Part shown: in pieces, positions 1 to 9,098 of the stretch
Layout of the letters: each line of letters begins with the position of its first letter
Numbering within the stretch: the stretch's first letter is position 1
Assembly: GCF_900103405.1 (NCBI RefSeq)
Contig: NZ_FNHX01000010.1
Span: 62,001 to 126,000 of the forward strand
Source of the DNA: Polaromonas sp. JS666
Lineage (GTDB): Bacteria; Pseudomonadota; Gammaproteobacteria; Burkholderiales; Burkholderiaceae_C
DNA length: 64,000 nt
Reading direction: 5' to 3'
The notes under the pieces: generated by a model
Told to the model about the DNA's origin: nothing
The model's input: only the letters and a program-made list of their open reading frames with translations
The model's database searches: none
Position numbers and translations under genes: made by a program

Positions 1-610
1 CCGTGATGGGCGCCAAGTCGACGAAACTCACGCCATCGGCGTAGCCTGTGCTCAACAGTTGCGCAGTCGCAATGGCCAAGGTCGTTTTTCCCAGCCCCCC
101 CGCTCCCAGGACGGTGACCAGGCGGTGCTGAGACAGCTTGGCGGCAACTTGGTGAATGGCCTCTTCGCGCCCGAACACCGGTGCTCGCCTCGCGGGTAGG
201 CGCGATGACCGGTGTGAGGCGGTCTCAGGCCCGTCGACGGCCTCCACTCCCACCGAGGCGGGCAACACCAAGCTGAATCCTTGTGCGGGGTGGAAAGCGA
301 TGTAGCCCGCAGCCGGAGACAGCGCTTTCAAACGCCTGTTAAGCCCGGCAATGCGGGACCACAACCGGTTGTTGCTCCCCGCAACCAAAGCGCCCATATG
401 CATGGCCAGCGCGGATCGGCTCACCGCTTCGCCAGACTGCTCGACCAGGACGGACAAGATCGCCAGGTCCCCACCGTCCAACGCCAGCAATTTCCCGTCG
501 AAATGGAGTTCGCCCGCGGCGGGAAACCACTGATAGAGTCCATAGGCGGCACCATCGGCAGCATCACCGGCGGCAGCCCTGCGGCTGTCGATATTGTTGC
601 GGTCAGGCAT
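1..610 (-). CDS. Winged-helix/NTPase transcriptional regulator, N-terminal part (cut by window start)
   Basis: An open frame runs from an ATG at 610 to the window edge, giving the first 203 residues. Residues 24-120 align with the winged-helix domain of the upstream regulator, ending in AQGFSLVL where the neighbour has GRGYSFVM, but the recognition helix is diverged. A Walker A motif GAGGLGKT lies near residues 169-176, followed by DGVSFVDLAP, typical of STAND/NB-ARC-like ATPases. Its ATG overlaps the stop of the upstream regulator by 8 bases (ATGCCTGA), so the two are probably translationally coupled. A role in transcription control is inferred from the domains; the signal sensed is unknown. 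The C-terminal (probably TPR-like) part lies outside the window. Confidence 0.85.
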   Translation of the reverse strand, partial: MPDRNNIDSRRAAAGDAADGAAYGLYQWFPAAGELHFDGKLLALDGGDLAILSVLVEQSGEAVSRSALAMHMGALVAGSNNRLWSRIAGLNRRLKALSPAAGYIAFHPAQGFSLVLPASVGVEAVDGPETASHRSSRLPARRAPVFGREEAIHQVAAKLSQHRLVTVLGAGGLGKTTLAIATAQLLSTGYADGVSFVDLAPIT

Positions 611-3452
611 GCTGTGCAACGCTGCTCGCCAGTTGCGACTCCAGCTCACGCATCAGCAAGCGGGCTGCGGTGTGGTCTGCGGTCTCAGCTCCTTCCGAAA
701 ACTGATTCAAGGTTCGCGCCAGAAGCGCTTGACCTTTGTCCAGGTTTCCTCGAAAGCTCCACAACCTGGCCAGACTGTGCGCACAACGCAGTTCCCACGA
801 CAAGGCGCGTTGCTGTTGTGCCAATTGCAAGGCTCGGTTCAGAATGGCCTCGGCTTCATGGATTCCAGAAGGCCCCGATTTCTTGTACAGGCTCTCAGCC
901 TGCGCGCGCAGGACTTCAGGCGCGCACCAACCAGCCATGCCGCTTTCAGCGCGGAGCACGCTGTCCACCGTCACCAGATCGGTACACAGCGTGGCCAGCA
1001 TGTCCGAGCTGACCGGGTTGGACGAATCTTTCAACGCCGACAGCACGTCGTTGGCGTCCATCGGACGCCGATGCATAGCCCAGCCCATGTGCAAAACGCG
1101 GTGCCACGCTTGCCAATAGCTCTGTGAATAGCGAACGGCATACTGTCCCAATGAGCCTAGTAACAGTTCGGCCCGAGTGTCACCTCGCCAAATGGCAATC
1201 GGCACCGCTGCGAAAGCCATTGCGTAGGGGTAGGCCGATGGGTGTTCATGGACGCTCAACTCGACGGCGCGCTCCGCCACCACGACGGCTTGGTCTACGA
1301 GCCCCTGGATCCAGAGGATGCGCGCGAGCATGATGCGCATGGAAACTTGCGGGGAGATTTGATGGTAATAGCGGCTGGAGGGGTGGTCGACGGGATCCTC
1401 CAGTACGCGCTCAATGATCGCTCGAGCTTGTTGGTGTTCGCCAAGGTAGTGGCAACTGAGCATCATGAATCGGTCCGACAGCAGCTTGGCGGAGGGGTCA
1501 TAGGGATGCTCAGCTATTTGGCCAATGCGTGCGGCGACCTCCTTGGATCTTCTGTAGTCTCCAGACCCGAACGAGCGGGTGCACATGCTGTAGAGCGCCT
1601 CCACGGTATACCGCGGCGAGTTGGTCTCCTCGATCAGCGCAGTGATGCGGGTGAAGATTTCCTCCTGGCCGGCAGCACTGCTGACTGCCAGGCTGTTGGA
1701 AAAACACAAAGAAGCAAGCAATCGCAATTCAAGAACCGGGGGTAGTGCGGCCACCCGTCTCATGGCCTCCATGGCAACTTTTACGCGGGCCAGATGAATG
1801 TCGAAATTGTCCAGCTCGTAAGTTAGTTCCAGCGCGGCACATGTCAACATGACGCCGAGAAGATCGTCACCTCCGGGGGAAAATGCCCAGTCGAGCCCGG
1901 CGCGCACGTCGTCCTGGCACGTGCCGTAAATGGCCATCCATTCTGATCGCGGAATTTCGGTTTTCTTCATGCGGGAGCGATCAAGGAATGCTTGAAAGTG
2001 TTGCGCATGGCGGCGTGCAAGTTGCCGGGCTTCACCGCTGCCCTCGAGTTTTTCTTTCGCATAAATGCGCGTTGTCGACAACAAACGGTACTGAATGACG
2101 TTTCCGCTGGTGTCGGTGACCACGAGCGACTTGGCCGCCAAGCTGGCAAGGCTATCGATGACGTCCGACGGCCCGACGTGATCGAACGAAACAACGCTGA
2201 TGGCTGATTCCAGAGCGAACGACGAGCTGAACACGGACAGGCGCCGCAGCACGATACGTTCGAACTCATTGAGCAGGTCGTGGCTCCAATCGAGCAGCGC
2301 CTGCAGCGTCTGATGACGGGGCAGCGCGGTACGGCGCCCCCGGCGCAGCAGCCTGAACATGTCATCCAGTCGATTGACAAGGCCTCGCAGGCCAAGGCTG
2401 TCGATGCGACCGGCAGCCAGCTCAATAGCCAGCGGCATACCGTCCAGTTGCTGGCACAGATGGGCTACCAGCGGATAGTTATCGGGAAGCACGGCAAAGC
2501 GATCGTTGTCTGCGGTGGCACGCTCGATAAAGAGCTGCAGCGCAGGGTACTTGATGGCCTGCTCAAGACTATCGGACACCGAAACATCCGGCAGGCCAAG
2601 TGCGGCCAGCCGGTATACCCATTCGCCCTCGGATTTCAGCGGCTCCCTGCTTGTCGTGAGCAAATGGATGTCAGGCGCGCTTCTGGCGATATGCTCGGTC
2701 AGTTGTGCCGCACCGTCGATCACATGTTCGCAATTGTCGAGGACGATCAGCATCCGGCGTTCGGCCAGGTAAGACCGCAACGCGAGCAATGGGTCCCTGG
2801 CTGGAAGCGAGATCCCCAAGACGGAGGCCAAGGCGTTCGAAACCAGGGCGGCGTCGGTGAGGGGCGCGAGATCCACGAACCACACACCGTCGACGTAGTT
2901 GGCCAGTCGCTCTTCCGCAACCGCGAGCGCCACGGTGGTCTTGCCCATGCCCCCGGCCCCCACGATGGAGACGAAACGCCTGGCCTCCAGATGCCTGTGC
3001 AGGTCGGACACCGCGTCGGATCGCCCTATGACCTTGGACAGTCGAATCGGCAGGTTATGCATGACCGCAGGAGCAGCCTTGGGCACAGCTTCTGTGGAGA
3101 GCGAAGGCTCTACGGCATGCTTGATGGCCATGACAAAGCTGTATCCACGGCCAGGCACGTTCAGAATGTAGCGCTCACTGACGCCGCCATCGCCGAGCGC
3201 TTTTCGCAGTGCGGAAATATGCACGCGCAGACTGGTGGCCTCCACCACCGTGCGGGGCCAGACGTAGGACTCCAGTTCCTCGCGGCTGACGACATCGCCG
3301 GCCCGGTCAACAAGGACGATCAGCAGATCCATGGCTCGGCTTCCCAGCCGAACCGGCTTGCCGGCTTCGATCAGCAGCTTACGGTGTGGATAAAGCAGGA
3401 ATGGGCCGAACGACAGTGCGGTATCCGGGGAAGTAGCGCGTGCGTCTGTCAT
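603..3452 (-). CDS. Winged-helix DNA-binding, STAND-type NTPase and TPR-like transcriptional regulator
   Basis: 949 residues. Residues 14-109 form an OmpR/PhoB-type winged helix (LRVHISALRKAL recognition helix, GRGYSFVM wing). Residues 140-400 form an NTPase with Walker A GAGGMGKT (165-172), Walker B LIVLDN (235-240) and a TTSRE sensor-like segment (266-270). The remaining 500 residues are alpha-helical and repeat-like, probably TPRs acting as a sensor or interaction scaffold. This is the layout of large AfsR/MalT-like one-component regulators. It starts 23 bases after the TonB receptor stop, with AGGAA just before the ATG, so it is probably in that receptor's operon. Ligand and targets are unknown; the nearby receptor and exported genes are the natural candidates. 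Confidence 0.9.
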   Translation of the reverse strand: MTDARATSPDTALSFGPFLLYPHRKLLIEAGKPVRLGSRAMDLLIVLVDRAGDVVSREELESYVWPRTVVEATSLRVHISALRKALGDGGVSERYILNVPGRGYSFVMAIKHAVEPSLSTEAVPKAAPAVMHNLPIRLSKVIGRSDAVSDLHRHLEARRFVSIVGAGGMGKTTVALAVAEERLANYVDGVWFVDLAPLTDAALVSNALASVLGISLPARDPLLALRSYLAERRMLIVLDNCEHVIDGAAQLTEHIARSAPDIHLLTTSREPLKSEGEWVYRLAALGLPDVSVSDSLEQAIKYPALQLFIERATADNDRFAVLPDNYPLVAHLCQQLDGMPLAIELAAGRIDSLGLRGLVNRLDDMFRLLRRGRRTALPRHQTLQALLDWSHDLLNEFERIVLRRLSVFSSSFALESAISVVSFDHVGPSDVIDSLASLAAKSLVVTDTSGNVIQYRLLSTTRIYAKEKLEGSGEARQLARRHAQHFQAFLDRSRMKKTEIPRSEWMAIYGTCQDDVRAGLDWAFSPGGDDLLGVMLTCAALELTYELDNFDIHLARVKVAMEAMRRVAALPPVLELRLLASLCFSNSLAVSSAAGQEEIFTRITALIEETNSPRYTVEALYSMCTRSFGSGDYRRSKEVAARIGQIAEHPYDPSAKLLSDRFMMLSCHYLGEHQQARAIIERVLEDPVDHPSSRYYHQISPQVSMRIMLARILWIQGLVDQAVVVAERAVELSVHEHPSAYPYAMAFAAVPIAIWRGDTRAELLLGSLGQYAVRYSQSYWQAWHRVLHMGWAMHRRPMDANDVLSALKDSSNPVSSDMLATLCTDLVTVDSVLRAESGMAGWCAPEVLRAQAESLYKKSGPSGIHEAEAILNRALQLAQQQRALSWELRCAHSLARLWSFRGNLDKGQALLARTLNQFSEGAETADHTAARLLMRELESQLASSVAQHA

Positions 3453-3475
3453 GGGAATTCCTGAAGCGATAAGCC

Positions 3476-5674
3476 CTAAAAACTGTATCTTGCGGTCAGC
3501 AAGGCGGTCCGTGGAGCGTTATAGAACACCGAATCGACCCCTACCGGAGCAATGCGGGTGCGTACGAGAGCATAAGTCTTGTTCAGCAGGTTCTTGATCC
3601 TGAGCGACACACTCCATCGCCCGTTCGGGTCGGTGTAGGTGGCATCCACATTGACATAGGTCTGCTCCGGCGACTTCAGATCGGGCGTGTTGGCCACGTC
3701 GGTGAATTGGGGTGCGGTGTATTGCACGCTGCCGGTCAGCGCCAAGGCCCCGCCACCTGATATGGGCACCACGTGACGCAGGCTGGCACTCAATGACACA
3801 TGAGCCGCATATGGCAGGTCGTTGCCGGTGAAGTTGCTGGCAGCAGCTCCGGTGGGGTTTGCGAATTGATCAAACCGCGCTTGCAGAAATTCAGCCGCCA
3901 GTGTCCATTGGGTTTGGCGCGCCAGCTGGCCGGCCAGTTCCACATCCAGGCCGTAGGTCTTGGCCCTGCCCGCATTGACCAGCACGGGATCCGTTACCAC
4001 CACCCCGTTGACAACGCTGTTGGACAGCGAAGCCAGGTAGTCCCGGTACTGGTTGTAGAACAACGCGGCGCTGGCCGTGAGCTTGCCGTCAAAGAAGCGC
4101 CCCTTGCTCCCCAGCTCATAGGTGGTCACGCGCTCAGGATTGGCCGCTACCTGCGCGGACAGCAGGGACTCGGCCGCGCGATTGAAGCCGGCAAATTTTG
4201 CGCCTTTGGTGTAACTGCCGTAGAGGAATATGTCGGGTGTCCACTGATGCTCAAGGCTGATCCGGGGCAGCAGGCCGCTTGTCGAGGTAGACAGGTTGTT
4301 GGCGTCGTACACCTGTGTCGTTCGCACCTGTTGAGCCTGCGTCAGCCAGAATCGGTTGAACCCGGTTTCCTGGGTGTGATATGCGCGCAAGCCCATGGTG
4401 AGTGCCGTTTGTGCTGAAAACGCATGCCGGAGCTGGCCATAAAGGCCGACATCGCGTGTCTGCTGATACGTCTGTGCTTCGGTGTATCTGGTAGCCGGTG
4501 CACCGGGCGGTGTTACCGCAAGAAAGCGATCAAATGCGAAGTTGTCCGCGATAAACATCAGCCCTACCGTCCACTGGTTTGTGCCGGCGTCGCGCTGCAA
4601 CTGCAATTCTTGAGACAACGTCCGCTGTTCCACGCTCTGGGACAATGTGTACCGCTGCACGGCGAGTCCGCCGAAGTCGGCCACTGTCGGGTCATCACGG
4701 TAGCCGCGCAATGCCGTGATGGACTTGAACACGGTGTCCGCGTTGACTTGGCTGGTGATCTTCAGTGACGTACCGCCTGCAATACGTCTGAAGGCGCCGG
4801 CGTCCACCGCGGTAAAAGTGACGCGTGGGGCTGCTCTTGGATCATTCAAAGGAAAGTTCGATGTGTTGGTGTCCGACGTGTCTTTCAAGCCGTCAATAGA
4901 CCACACCACACTATTTCCGCCGGATGTCTGCCATCGGAATTTCGCTCGAAATTGCGTGGCGTCGAGCCTGTTAACGTCTTTATTCAAGGTGGCGTTGTGG
5001 CCAAATCCATCGTTGCTGCGACGGGAGAAGGCGATGCTGGCGGTTGTCGGCTCCTCGGCCGTTCCACCTATGGCGCCGGTTGCAAAGCCATGAACTTCTC
5101 GCGCCCCCTGGCTGCCAAAGCCCGCGGATAGCCAAGCCGAGCGTTCAACAGTGGGATCGGCAGAGATGAGCTTCACCGCGCCGGCCGTCAGATTTTGTCC
5201 ATACAAGGTTCCCTGCGGCCCGCGCAACACCTCAATGCGTTCCATGTCCGGCAGATCCCACAGGGCGTTGGCATAGCCGCGCACAAGCGGCACATCGTCG
5301 ACGTAGATCCCCACCGCCTGACTCATGGCCGGTAATGACACGCCGACCCCACGGATGCCTACGGCCTGCGGCTGATTGCTAAAGCCATTCGGCACTGCAA
5401 CGCCAGGTACAAGCGCCACCAAGTCACTAAGTTGGGCTACGCCCTTGGCCTCGATCTCGGCCTCGCCCACCACGCCCACAGACATCGGCGTTTTGCGCAA
5501 CACGGTTTCGCGGCGCTCAACGCTTACCACCACTTCCTTGAGAGATGAAGTCGCTGCTGAATCCTCGACCGGCAAGCCCTGCGCATTGACTTTCGTCAAC
5601 CCTGAGACCACCAGTAACGGAGTGAGCAGTCCCGCTGCCACACTTCTGCACGCCCGATATGTTCTTTTTTGCAT
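3476..5674 (-). CDS. TonB-dependent outer-membrane receptor
   Basis: 732 residues from the ATG at 5674, chosen because it gives a normal signal peptide (MQKRTYRACRS, hydrophobic core, cleavage near VNAQ). An upstream in-frame ATG at 5734 would add 20 residues that look unlike a signal sequence. Residues 45-160 match a plug domain (PMSVGVVGEAEIEAKG, VGIRGVG, VYVDDVP-like GIYVDDVPL, IEVLRGPQGTLYG). The rest is a beta barrel ending in the usual terminal Phe (TARYSF). Such receptors import iron complexes, vitamins or other large ligands using TonB energy. No siderophore or iron genes lie nearby, so the ligand is unknown. It is followed by the two NTPase regulators and is divergent from two unknown exported proteins. 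Confidence 0.93.
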   Translation of the reverse strand: MQKRTYRACRSVAAGLLTPLLVVSGLTKVNAQGLPVEDSAATSSLKEVVVSVERRETVLRKTPMSVGVVGEAEIEAKGVAQLSDLVALVPGVAVPNGFSNQPQAVGIRGVGVSLPAMSQAVGIYVDDVPLVRGYANALWDLPDMERIEVLRGPQGTLYGQNLTAGAVKLISADPTVERSAWLSAGFGSQGAREVHGFATGAIGGTAEEPTTASIAFSRRSNDGFGHNATLNKDVNRLDATQFRAKFRWQTSGGNSVVWSIDGLKDTSDTNTSNFPLNDPRAAPRVTFTAVDAGAFRRIAGGTSLKITSQVNADTVFKSITALRGYRDDPTVADFGGLAVQRYTLSQSVEQRTLSQELQLQRDAGTNQWTVGLMFIADNFAFDRFLAVTPPGAPATRYTEAQTYQQTRDVGLYGQLRHAFSAQTALTMGLRAYHTQETGFNRFWLTQAQQVRTTQVYDANNLSTSTSGLLPRISLEHQWTPDIFLYGSYTKGAKFAGFNRAAESLLSAQVAANPERVTTYELGSKGRFFDGKLTASAALFYNQYRDYLASLSNSVVNGVVVTDPVLVNAGRAKTYGLDVELAGQLARQTQWTLAAEFLQARFDQFANPTGAAASNFTGNDLPYAAHVSLSASLRHVVPISGGGALALTGSVQYTAPQFTDVANTPDLKSPEQTYVNVDATYTDPNGRWSVSLRIKNLLNKTYALVRTRIAPVGVDSVFYNAPRTALLTARYSF

Positions 5675-6022
5675 TTGAATTCCCGCCACGATGGCCCATT
5701 TTCGGCACTGATCCAGAATCATGCAGCGCCGCATTGCGTGCAGTGTTAATCGTTGTGAATTTGATTTGGAAGCGGCTCAAACGGGCGTCGTTTCGGGCGA
5801 TTCAAAGCATTTCCGCTGCGAAAGGTTGTTAAAGAGCAACACCGCTTGCAGCAGCGACGTTCCCGCTACTGCAGAGACTGCTCCATCCAAAAGAGGTAAC
5901 AAAAAAGGGGCCTCTTGGCCGATAGACCTGGCCGGGTCGCGCGAGAGATAGTTGCCTGGCGCGGATGGCTGAAGGCCGCGCAGTTCTCAACGCATTTCAT
6001 CCACTATTTGTAAAAGGCCGAT
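5675..6022. promoter_or_regulatory. Divergent intergenic region between TonB receptor and exported-protein pair
   Basis: This 348-base stretch separates two divergent units and must hold both promoters. I see no convincing -10/-35 pair or known operator. A short inverted repeat, AAGAGG (5891-5896) and CCTCTT (5911-5916), encloses an A-rich and G-rich loop and could be a leader hairpin for the rightward unit. AAAAGG at 6012-6017 is the likely ribosome binding site of the rightward gene. Confidence 0.4.
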
Positions 6023-7255
6023 ATGACATTCAAGCCTCTACTAGTGCTGGCAGCTATGGCGCTGCTATCTCACGTAAACGGGGCGCTCGCCAGTGAGCGC
6101 ATCGCTTCCGCCGCCAAATTGACCTTTGGCGATGCGAGCACTCTGTTTATTGCGGATTGGAAGAATGGGCGCATTCATGCAGTTACCGTTCCGATCTCTA
6201 CTGCAAAGGCGGACGCCCCTGCGCCCTTCAATCTAAGCGACATCCAAGGGCCAATCGCCGGCGTGCTGCGCGTGAGCCGCAGTTCGCTTCGGTTTGAGGA
6301 CATGGTGGTGCAGCCTGGCACCGGCCTTGCGTACGTCGCAGTGACCATTCAACAGGACAAGGCGACGAACAAGCCCGCAGTGGTGACGATTAACTCCGCG
6401 GGCAAGGTTCAAAAGATTGATCTGGCGAATATCACCCAAAAGTCCACTCCAGTTACTGACCTTCCAGGCGCAGACGCAAATTTCTGGCGTACCTTGCCGT
6501 ATCGAAGCCTGACGGTTACCGACATGAAGTTTTACGAGAACAAACTGTATGTCGCGGGGCTGTCTAACCAGGAGTTCGCATCCACGCTGCGTGTATACGA
6601 CTACCCATTCACCGGCAAGCCTTCAGCTACGACGGTTGAGATTTACCATCCAGTCCATGATCAGATCGAGACGCGGGCGCCCATTCGCGCTATGACCATC
6701 ATGTCACTGTCGGGTGTGCCCACCTTGGTGGCCGCTTATACCTGCACGCCGCTCGTCACAATTCCATTAACCGATCTGAAAGCCGGCACGCACATTACCG
6801 GCAAAACCGTGGGTGAGCTCGGTTGGGGAAGCGCGCCGACGGGCATTGTCACGTTCAGCGCTGGAGAGGAAAACTATGCCCTGATCACCAATAGCAGCCG
6901 CGCCGCGGACCTGCTTTCGTTTTCGGTGATTTCGGATGCCGCCGCCAAGCCAGGGTTGAACACACCCATCAAATGGCCGACAGAGCCCTATCTAGGGGCC
7001 AAATCAATCATGGTGCCTATGAGCACCGTTATGCGGCTGGACAACCTCAATAAAGAGCTTTTGCTGGCGCTCCGGCGCGATGAGGCGTCGGGGCGGATGC
7101 AATTGGTATCCATTCCCAAAGGCGCTTATTTGCGTTTGAGCGATTTTGTCAATGAGTACGACTTCAAAGATTACAAATACCCGCCTAACGATAAGTGGAG
7201 CGGTTACCACAAGTATTTCCGTGCCATCGAAGGTTTCCCCGAGTTGTCTCAGTGA
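6023..7255 (+). CDS. Exported protein of unknown function, probable beta-propeller
   Basis: 410 residues with a clear signal peptide (MTFKPLLVLAAMALLSHVNGALAS). The mature part has several spaced segments of the kind seen in beta-propeller blades: LFIADWKNGRIHAV, GLAYVAV, NKLYVAGLSNQEF, TLRVYDYPF and YALITNSSRAADLL. I do not recognise the family and see no catalytic or metal-binding signature. The start has AAAAGG 6-11 bases upstream. The next gene begins inside its stop codon (GTGA), so the two are made together. The pair is divergent from a TonB receptor, which suggests a shared periplasmic or surface role, perhaps ligand capture; that link is inference. Confidence 0.8.
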   Translation: MTFKPLLVLAAMALLSHVNGALASERIASAAKLTFGDASTLFIADWKNGRIHAVTVPISTAKADAPAPFNLSDIQGPIAGVLRVSRSSLRFEDMVVQPGTGLAYVAVTIQQDKATNKPAVVTINSAGKVQKIDLANITQKSTPVTDLPGADANFWRTLPYRSLTVTDMKFYENKLYVAGLSNQEFASTLRVYDYPFTGKPSATTVEIYHPVHDQIETRAPIRAMTIMSLSGVPTLVAAYTCTPLVTIPLTDLKAGTHITGKTVGELGWGSAPTGIVTFSAGEENYALITNSSRAADLLSFSVISDAAAKPGLNTPIKWPTEPYLGAKSIMVPMSTVMRLDNLNKELLLALRRDEASGRMQLVSIPKGAYLRLSDFVNEYDFKDYKYPPNDKWSGYHKYFRAIEGFPELSQ

Positions 7256-8073
7256 GAAAAAAGGCGGGGCGGCTTATGAACGTGGTGTTTACATCAGCAT
7301 TGACCATCGTCACTGCCACGATGTGCGGAGCTGTGAGCAGTGCCCCGAAGATACTGCCGTCGGGCGAAAGCGTGCCTGAAAATCTCTTGCGGATTGAACT
7401 GGTATTGGACAGGCCCCTGGGAGGTGTGTTGGACATTTCCCGCGTTTCGCTGACGGATGACAGGGGAAATCCAATAGCTGGTGCTTTTTACGACATCCCG
7501 CTGACCAGCCCCGACGGGAAGCGAATTGCCATACTGATGCATCCCGGGCGCGTTAAAACGGACGTTGGCCCCAATAGGCAAGCAGGCTTGGCGCTTCGGA
7601 ACGGTCAACGCATCACCATGACCATCGCCGATCCCCAGCTTCCTCGTCCAATTAGAAAATCGTGGAACATATCACCTGCCATTCGTGCCCGGATCGATAC
7701 CCGGGCGTGGCGGCTCCTGTTGCCCAAGCCTGGCGGTCGCGAGCCTCTGGAAATCCAGTTTCCTGCCGCGCTGAATGCGAACGCCAAGGACCTGATTGCG
7801 GTGTCAGCCTCGGATGGACGGCGCCTGGAGGGGCGCGTGACCTTGTCACAGGGGGAAAGGCATTGGCGATTTCGACCCGAAACGGTGTGGAAGTCCGGAC
7901 ACTTCCAGGTACGAGTGCATGCAAGCCTCGAGGATCCTCAGGGCAATCGCATGTGCGCGGCCTTCGAACAAGCCGGGCAAAGCGCGATCGCCTGCGACGA
8001 AGATGCCCGGATTCCTTTCGAGGTCATCAATGAGACGGCGCGACGGGGACTCCGAAAATTGCGGGAGCTCTAA
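7252..8073 (+). CDS. Exported protein of unknown function, coupled to the preceding propeller-like gene
   Basis: 273 residues if started at the GTG at 7252, whose GTGA overlaps the stop of the preceding gene. That start gives a textbook signal peptide (VRKKAGRLMN, hydrophobic core, cleavage near VSSAP). An ATG at 7276 is the alternative but loses the basic n-region. The mature protein has beta-rich stretches (LRIELVLDRPLGGVLDISRVSLTD, RVTLSQGERHWRFRPE) that resemble two Ig-like or Big-like domains, with two cysteines near the C-terminus (MCAAFEQ, IACDED) that could form a disulfide. I do not recognise the family. Context: it is the second gene of a two-gene operon divergent from a TonB receptor. 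Confidence 0.75.
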   Translation: MRKKAGRLMNVVFTSALTIVTATMCGAVSSAPKILPSGESVPENLLRIELVLDRPLGGVLDISRVSLTDDRGNPIAGAFYDIPLTSPDGKRIAILMHPGRVKTDVGPNRQAGLALRNGQRITMTIADPQLPRPIRKSWNISPAIRARIDTRAWRLLLPKPGGREPLEIQFPAALNANAKDLIAVSASDGRRLEGRVTLSQGERHWRFRPETVWKSGHFQVRVHASLEDPQGNRMCAAFEQAGQSAIACDEDARIPFEVINETARRGLRKLREL

Positions 8074-8111
8074 ACATAGGCGCCTGCCGGGGAGCGCTAC
8101 CGACGCCCCCA

Positions 8112-8753
8112 CTAGGCAGAAGTTGCTACCCTCGGCGACGCGGCCACGTCGGCCGGCGAAGATGACAGCAAACCCCGCCGTTCAGCCAGCTTTGCGACCT
8201 CTGTTCGGCTCTTGGCTCCGAGCTTTTCAAAAATCGTCTTGAGGTGCGACTTGACGGTGCCGACTGCGATGTCGAGCTCGCGGGCGATCACCTTGTTGCC
8301 GCAGCCTTCAACAACAAGGCGCAAGACCTCGACTTCCCGGTTGGTCAAAGTCGCATGTGCCATGCTGTCCGCCAGGCGCCGAGCCGCAGGCGCGCACAGG
8401 TGGCGCATCCCGCGGTGCACGGTCCGAACCGCGACCATCAATTCTGGCAGGTCGCATCCATGAACCAGGTAGCCTCGCGCGCCTCGCTCCAAGGCTGTCC
8501 TGATCTCCCACTCGCTTTCGCGAGCGGTCAGTATCAGTACTTTTTGGCGATAGGGGGAGGCGCTGCCCTCCGCCTTGGCCTCGTCGATAAGCTGCAGGCC
8601 CCGTTCGTAATCTGCGACGACGACATCGGCATTGGCTTCGCCCTGCGGTACCCAGGCTAGATCGGGCTCTTCGCCAAATGCCGCCTTAAGCCCGGTGCGC
8701 ACCAACGGGTCGCTGCAAAACACCTGCACCCCGATCCTGAGGGAATTAAGCAT
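8112..8753 (-). CDS. LuxR/NarL-type response regulator with atypical receiver
   Basis: 213 residues. The N-terminal 120 form a receiver-like domain with Asp15, a probable phospho-acceptor Asp48 (VVVADYERG) and Thr77. The C-terminal GerE helix-turn-helix spans about 135-195 (LTNREVEVLRLVVEG, NKVIARELDIAVGTVKSHLKTIFEKLGAKSR in parts). Two receiver features are off: only one of the paired N-terminal acids is kept (CSDPLV instead of VDDHPLV), and the conserved Lys after beta-5 is His98 (YLVHG). It may therefore act without normal phosphorylation. No sensor kinase is nearby. GGAG precedes the ATG. It is divergent from an MFS exporter gene that it may control. Confidence 0.88.
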   Translation of the reverse strand: MLNSLRIGVQVFCSDPLVRTGLKAAFGEEPDLAWVPQGEANADVVVADYERGLQLIDEAKAEGSASPYRQKVLILTARESEWEIRTALERGARGYLVHGCDLPELMVAVRTVHRGMRHLCAPAARRLADSMAHATLTNREVEVLRLVVEGCGNKVIARELDIAVGTVKSHLKTIFEKLGAKSRTEVAKLAERRGLLSSSPADVAASPRVATSA

Positions 8754-9098
8754 GGTCTGACTCCACGGTTCCTATCGACGGGCGAAATGCACGCCGGTGG
8801 TGTAGCCGATGATCATTCCTCTCTTTGCCGATGGGAAGTGAATTGCCGTGAATTCCATTTAACAACCCATGCGGAACACCACACGGTGTGAATTTGTGTG
8901 AATGCAACCCGCCCGACCGCCCGATTTCCTTGCATCACGCCGGCAAGCGCGGTAACTCCTCCAAAAGGAGGACGCGTACATCTCCCATTACGCCGCCATG
9001 AAGGCCTTGTTTCCGGGAGATGCGACGACTTGAGCCCGTCCGTATTCTTCAATCAAGCCACTAACGCTTCAGAAAACGGCCACCACGGACGACATTCA
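8754..9098. other. Intergenic region with a short perfect hairpin
   Basis: 345 bases between the response regulator and the MFS gene. A perfect inverted repeat, TCCTCC (8957-8962) and GGAGGA (8967-8972) with an AAAA loop, would bury a strong Shine-Dalgarno sequence in a rightward transcript. Downstream of it a short frame reads ...ISHYAAMKALFPGDATT and stops at 9033; an ATG at 8999 could start an 11-codon peptide, or this may be the tail of a lost gene. No gene of normal size is supported. Confidence 0.4.
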
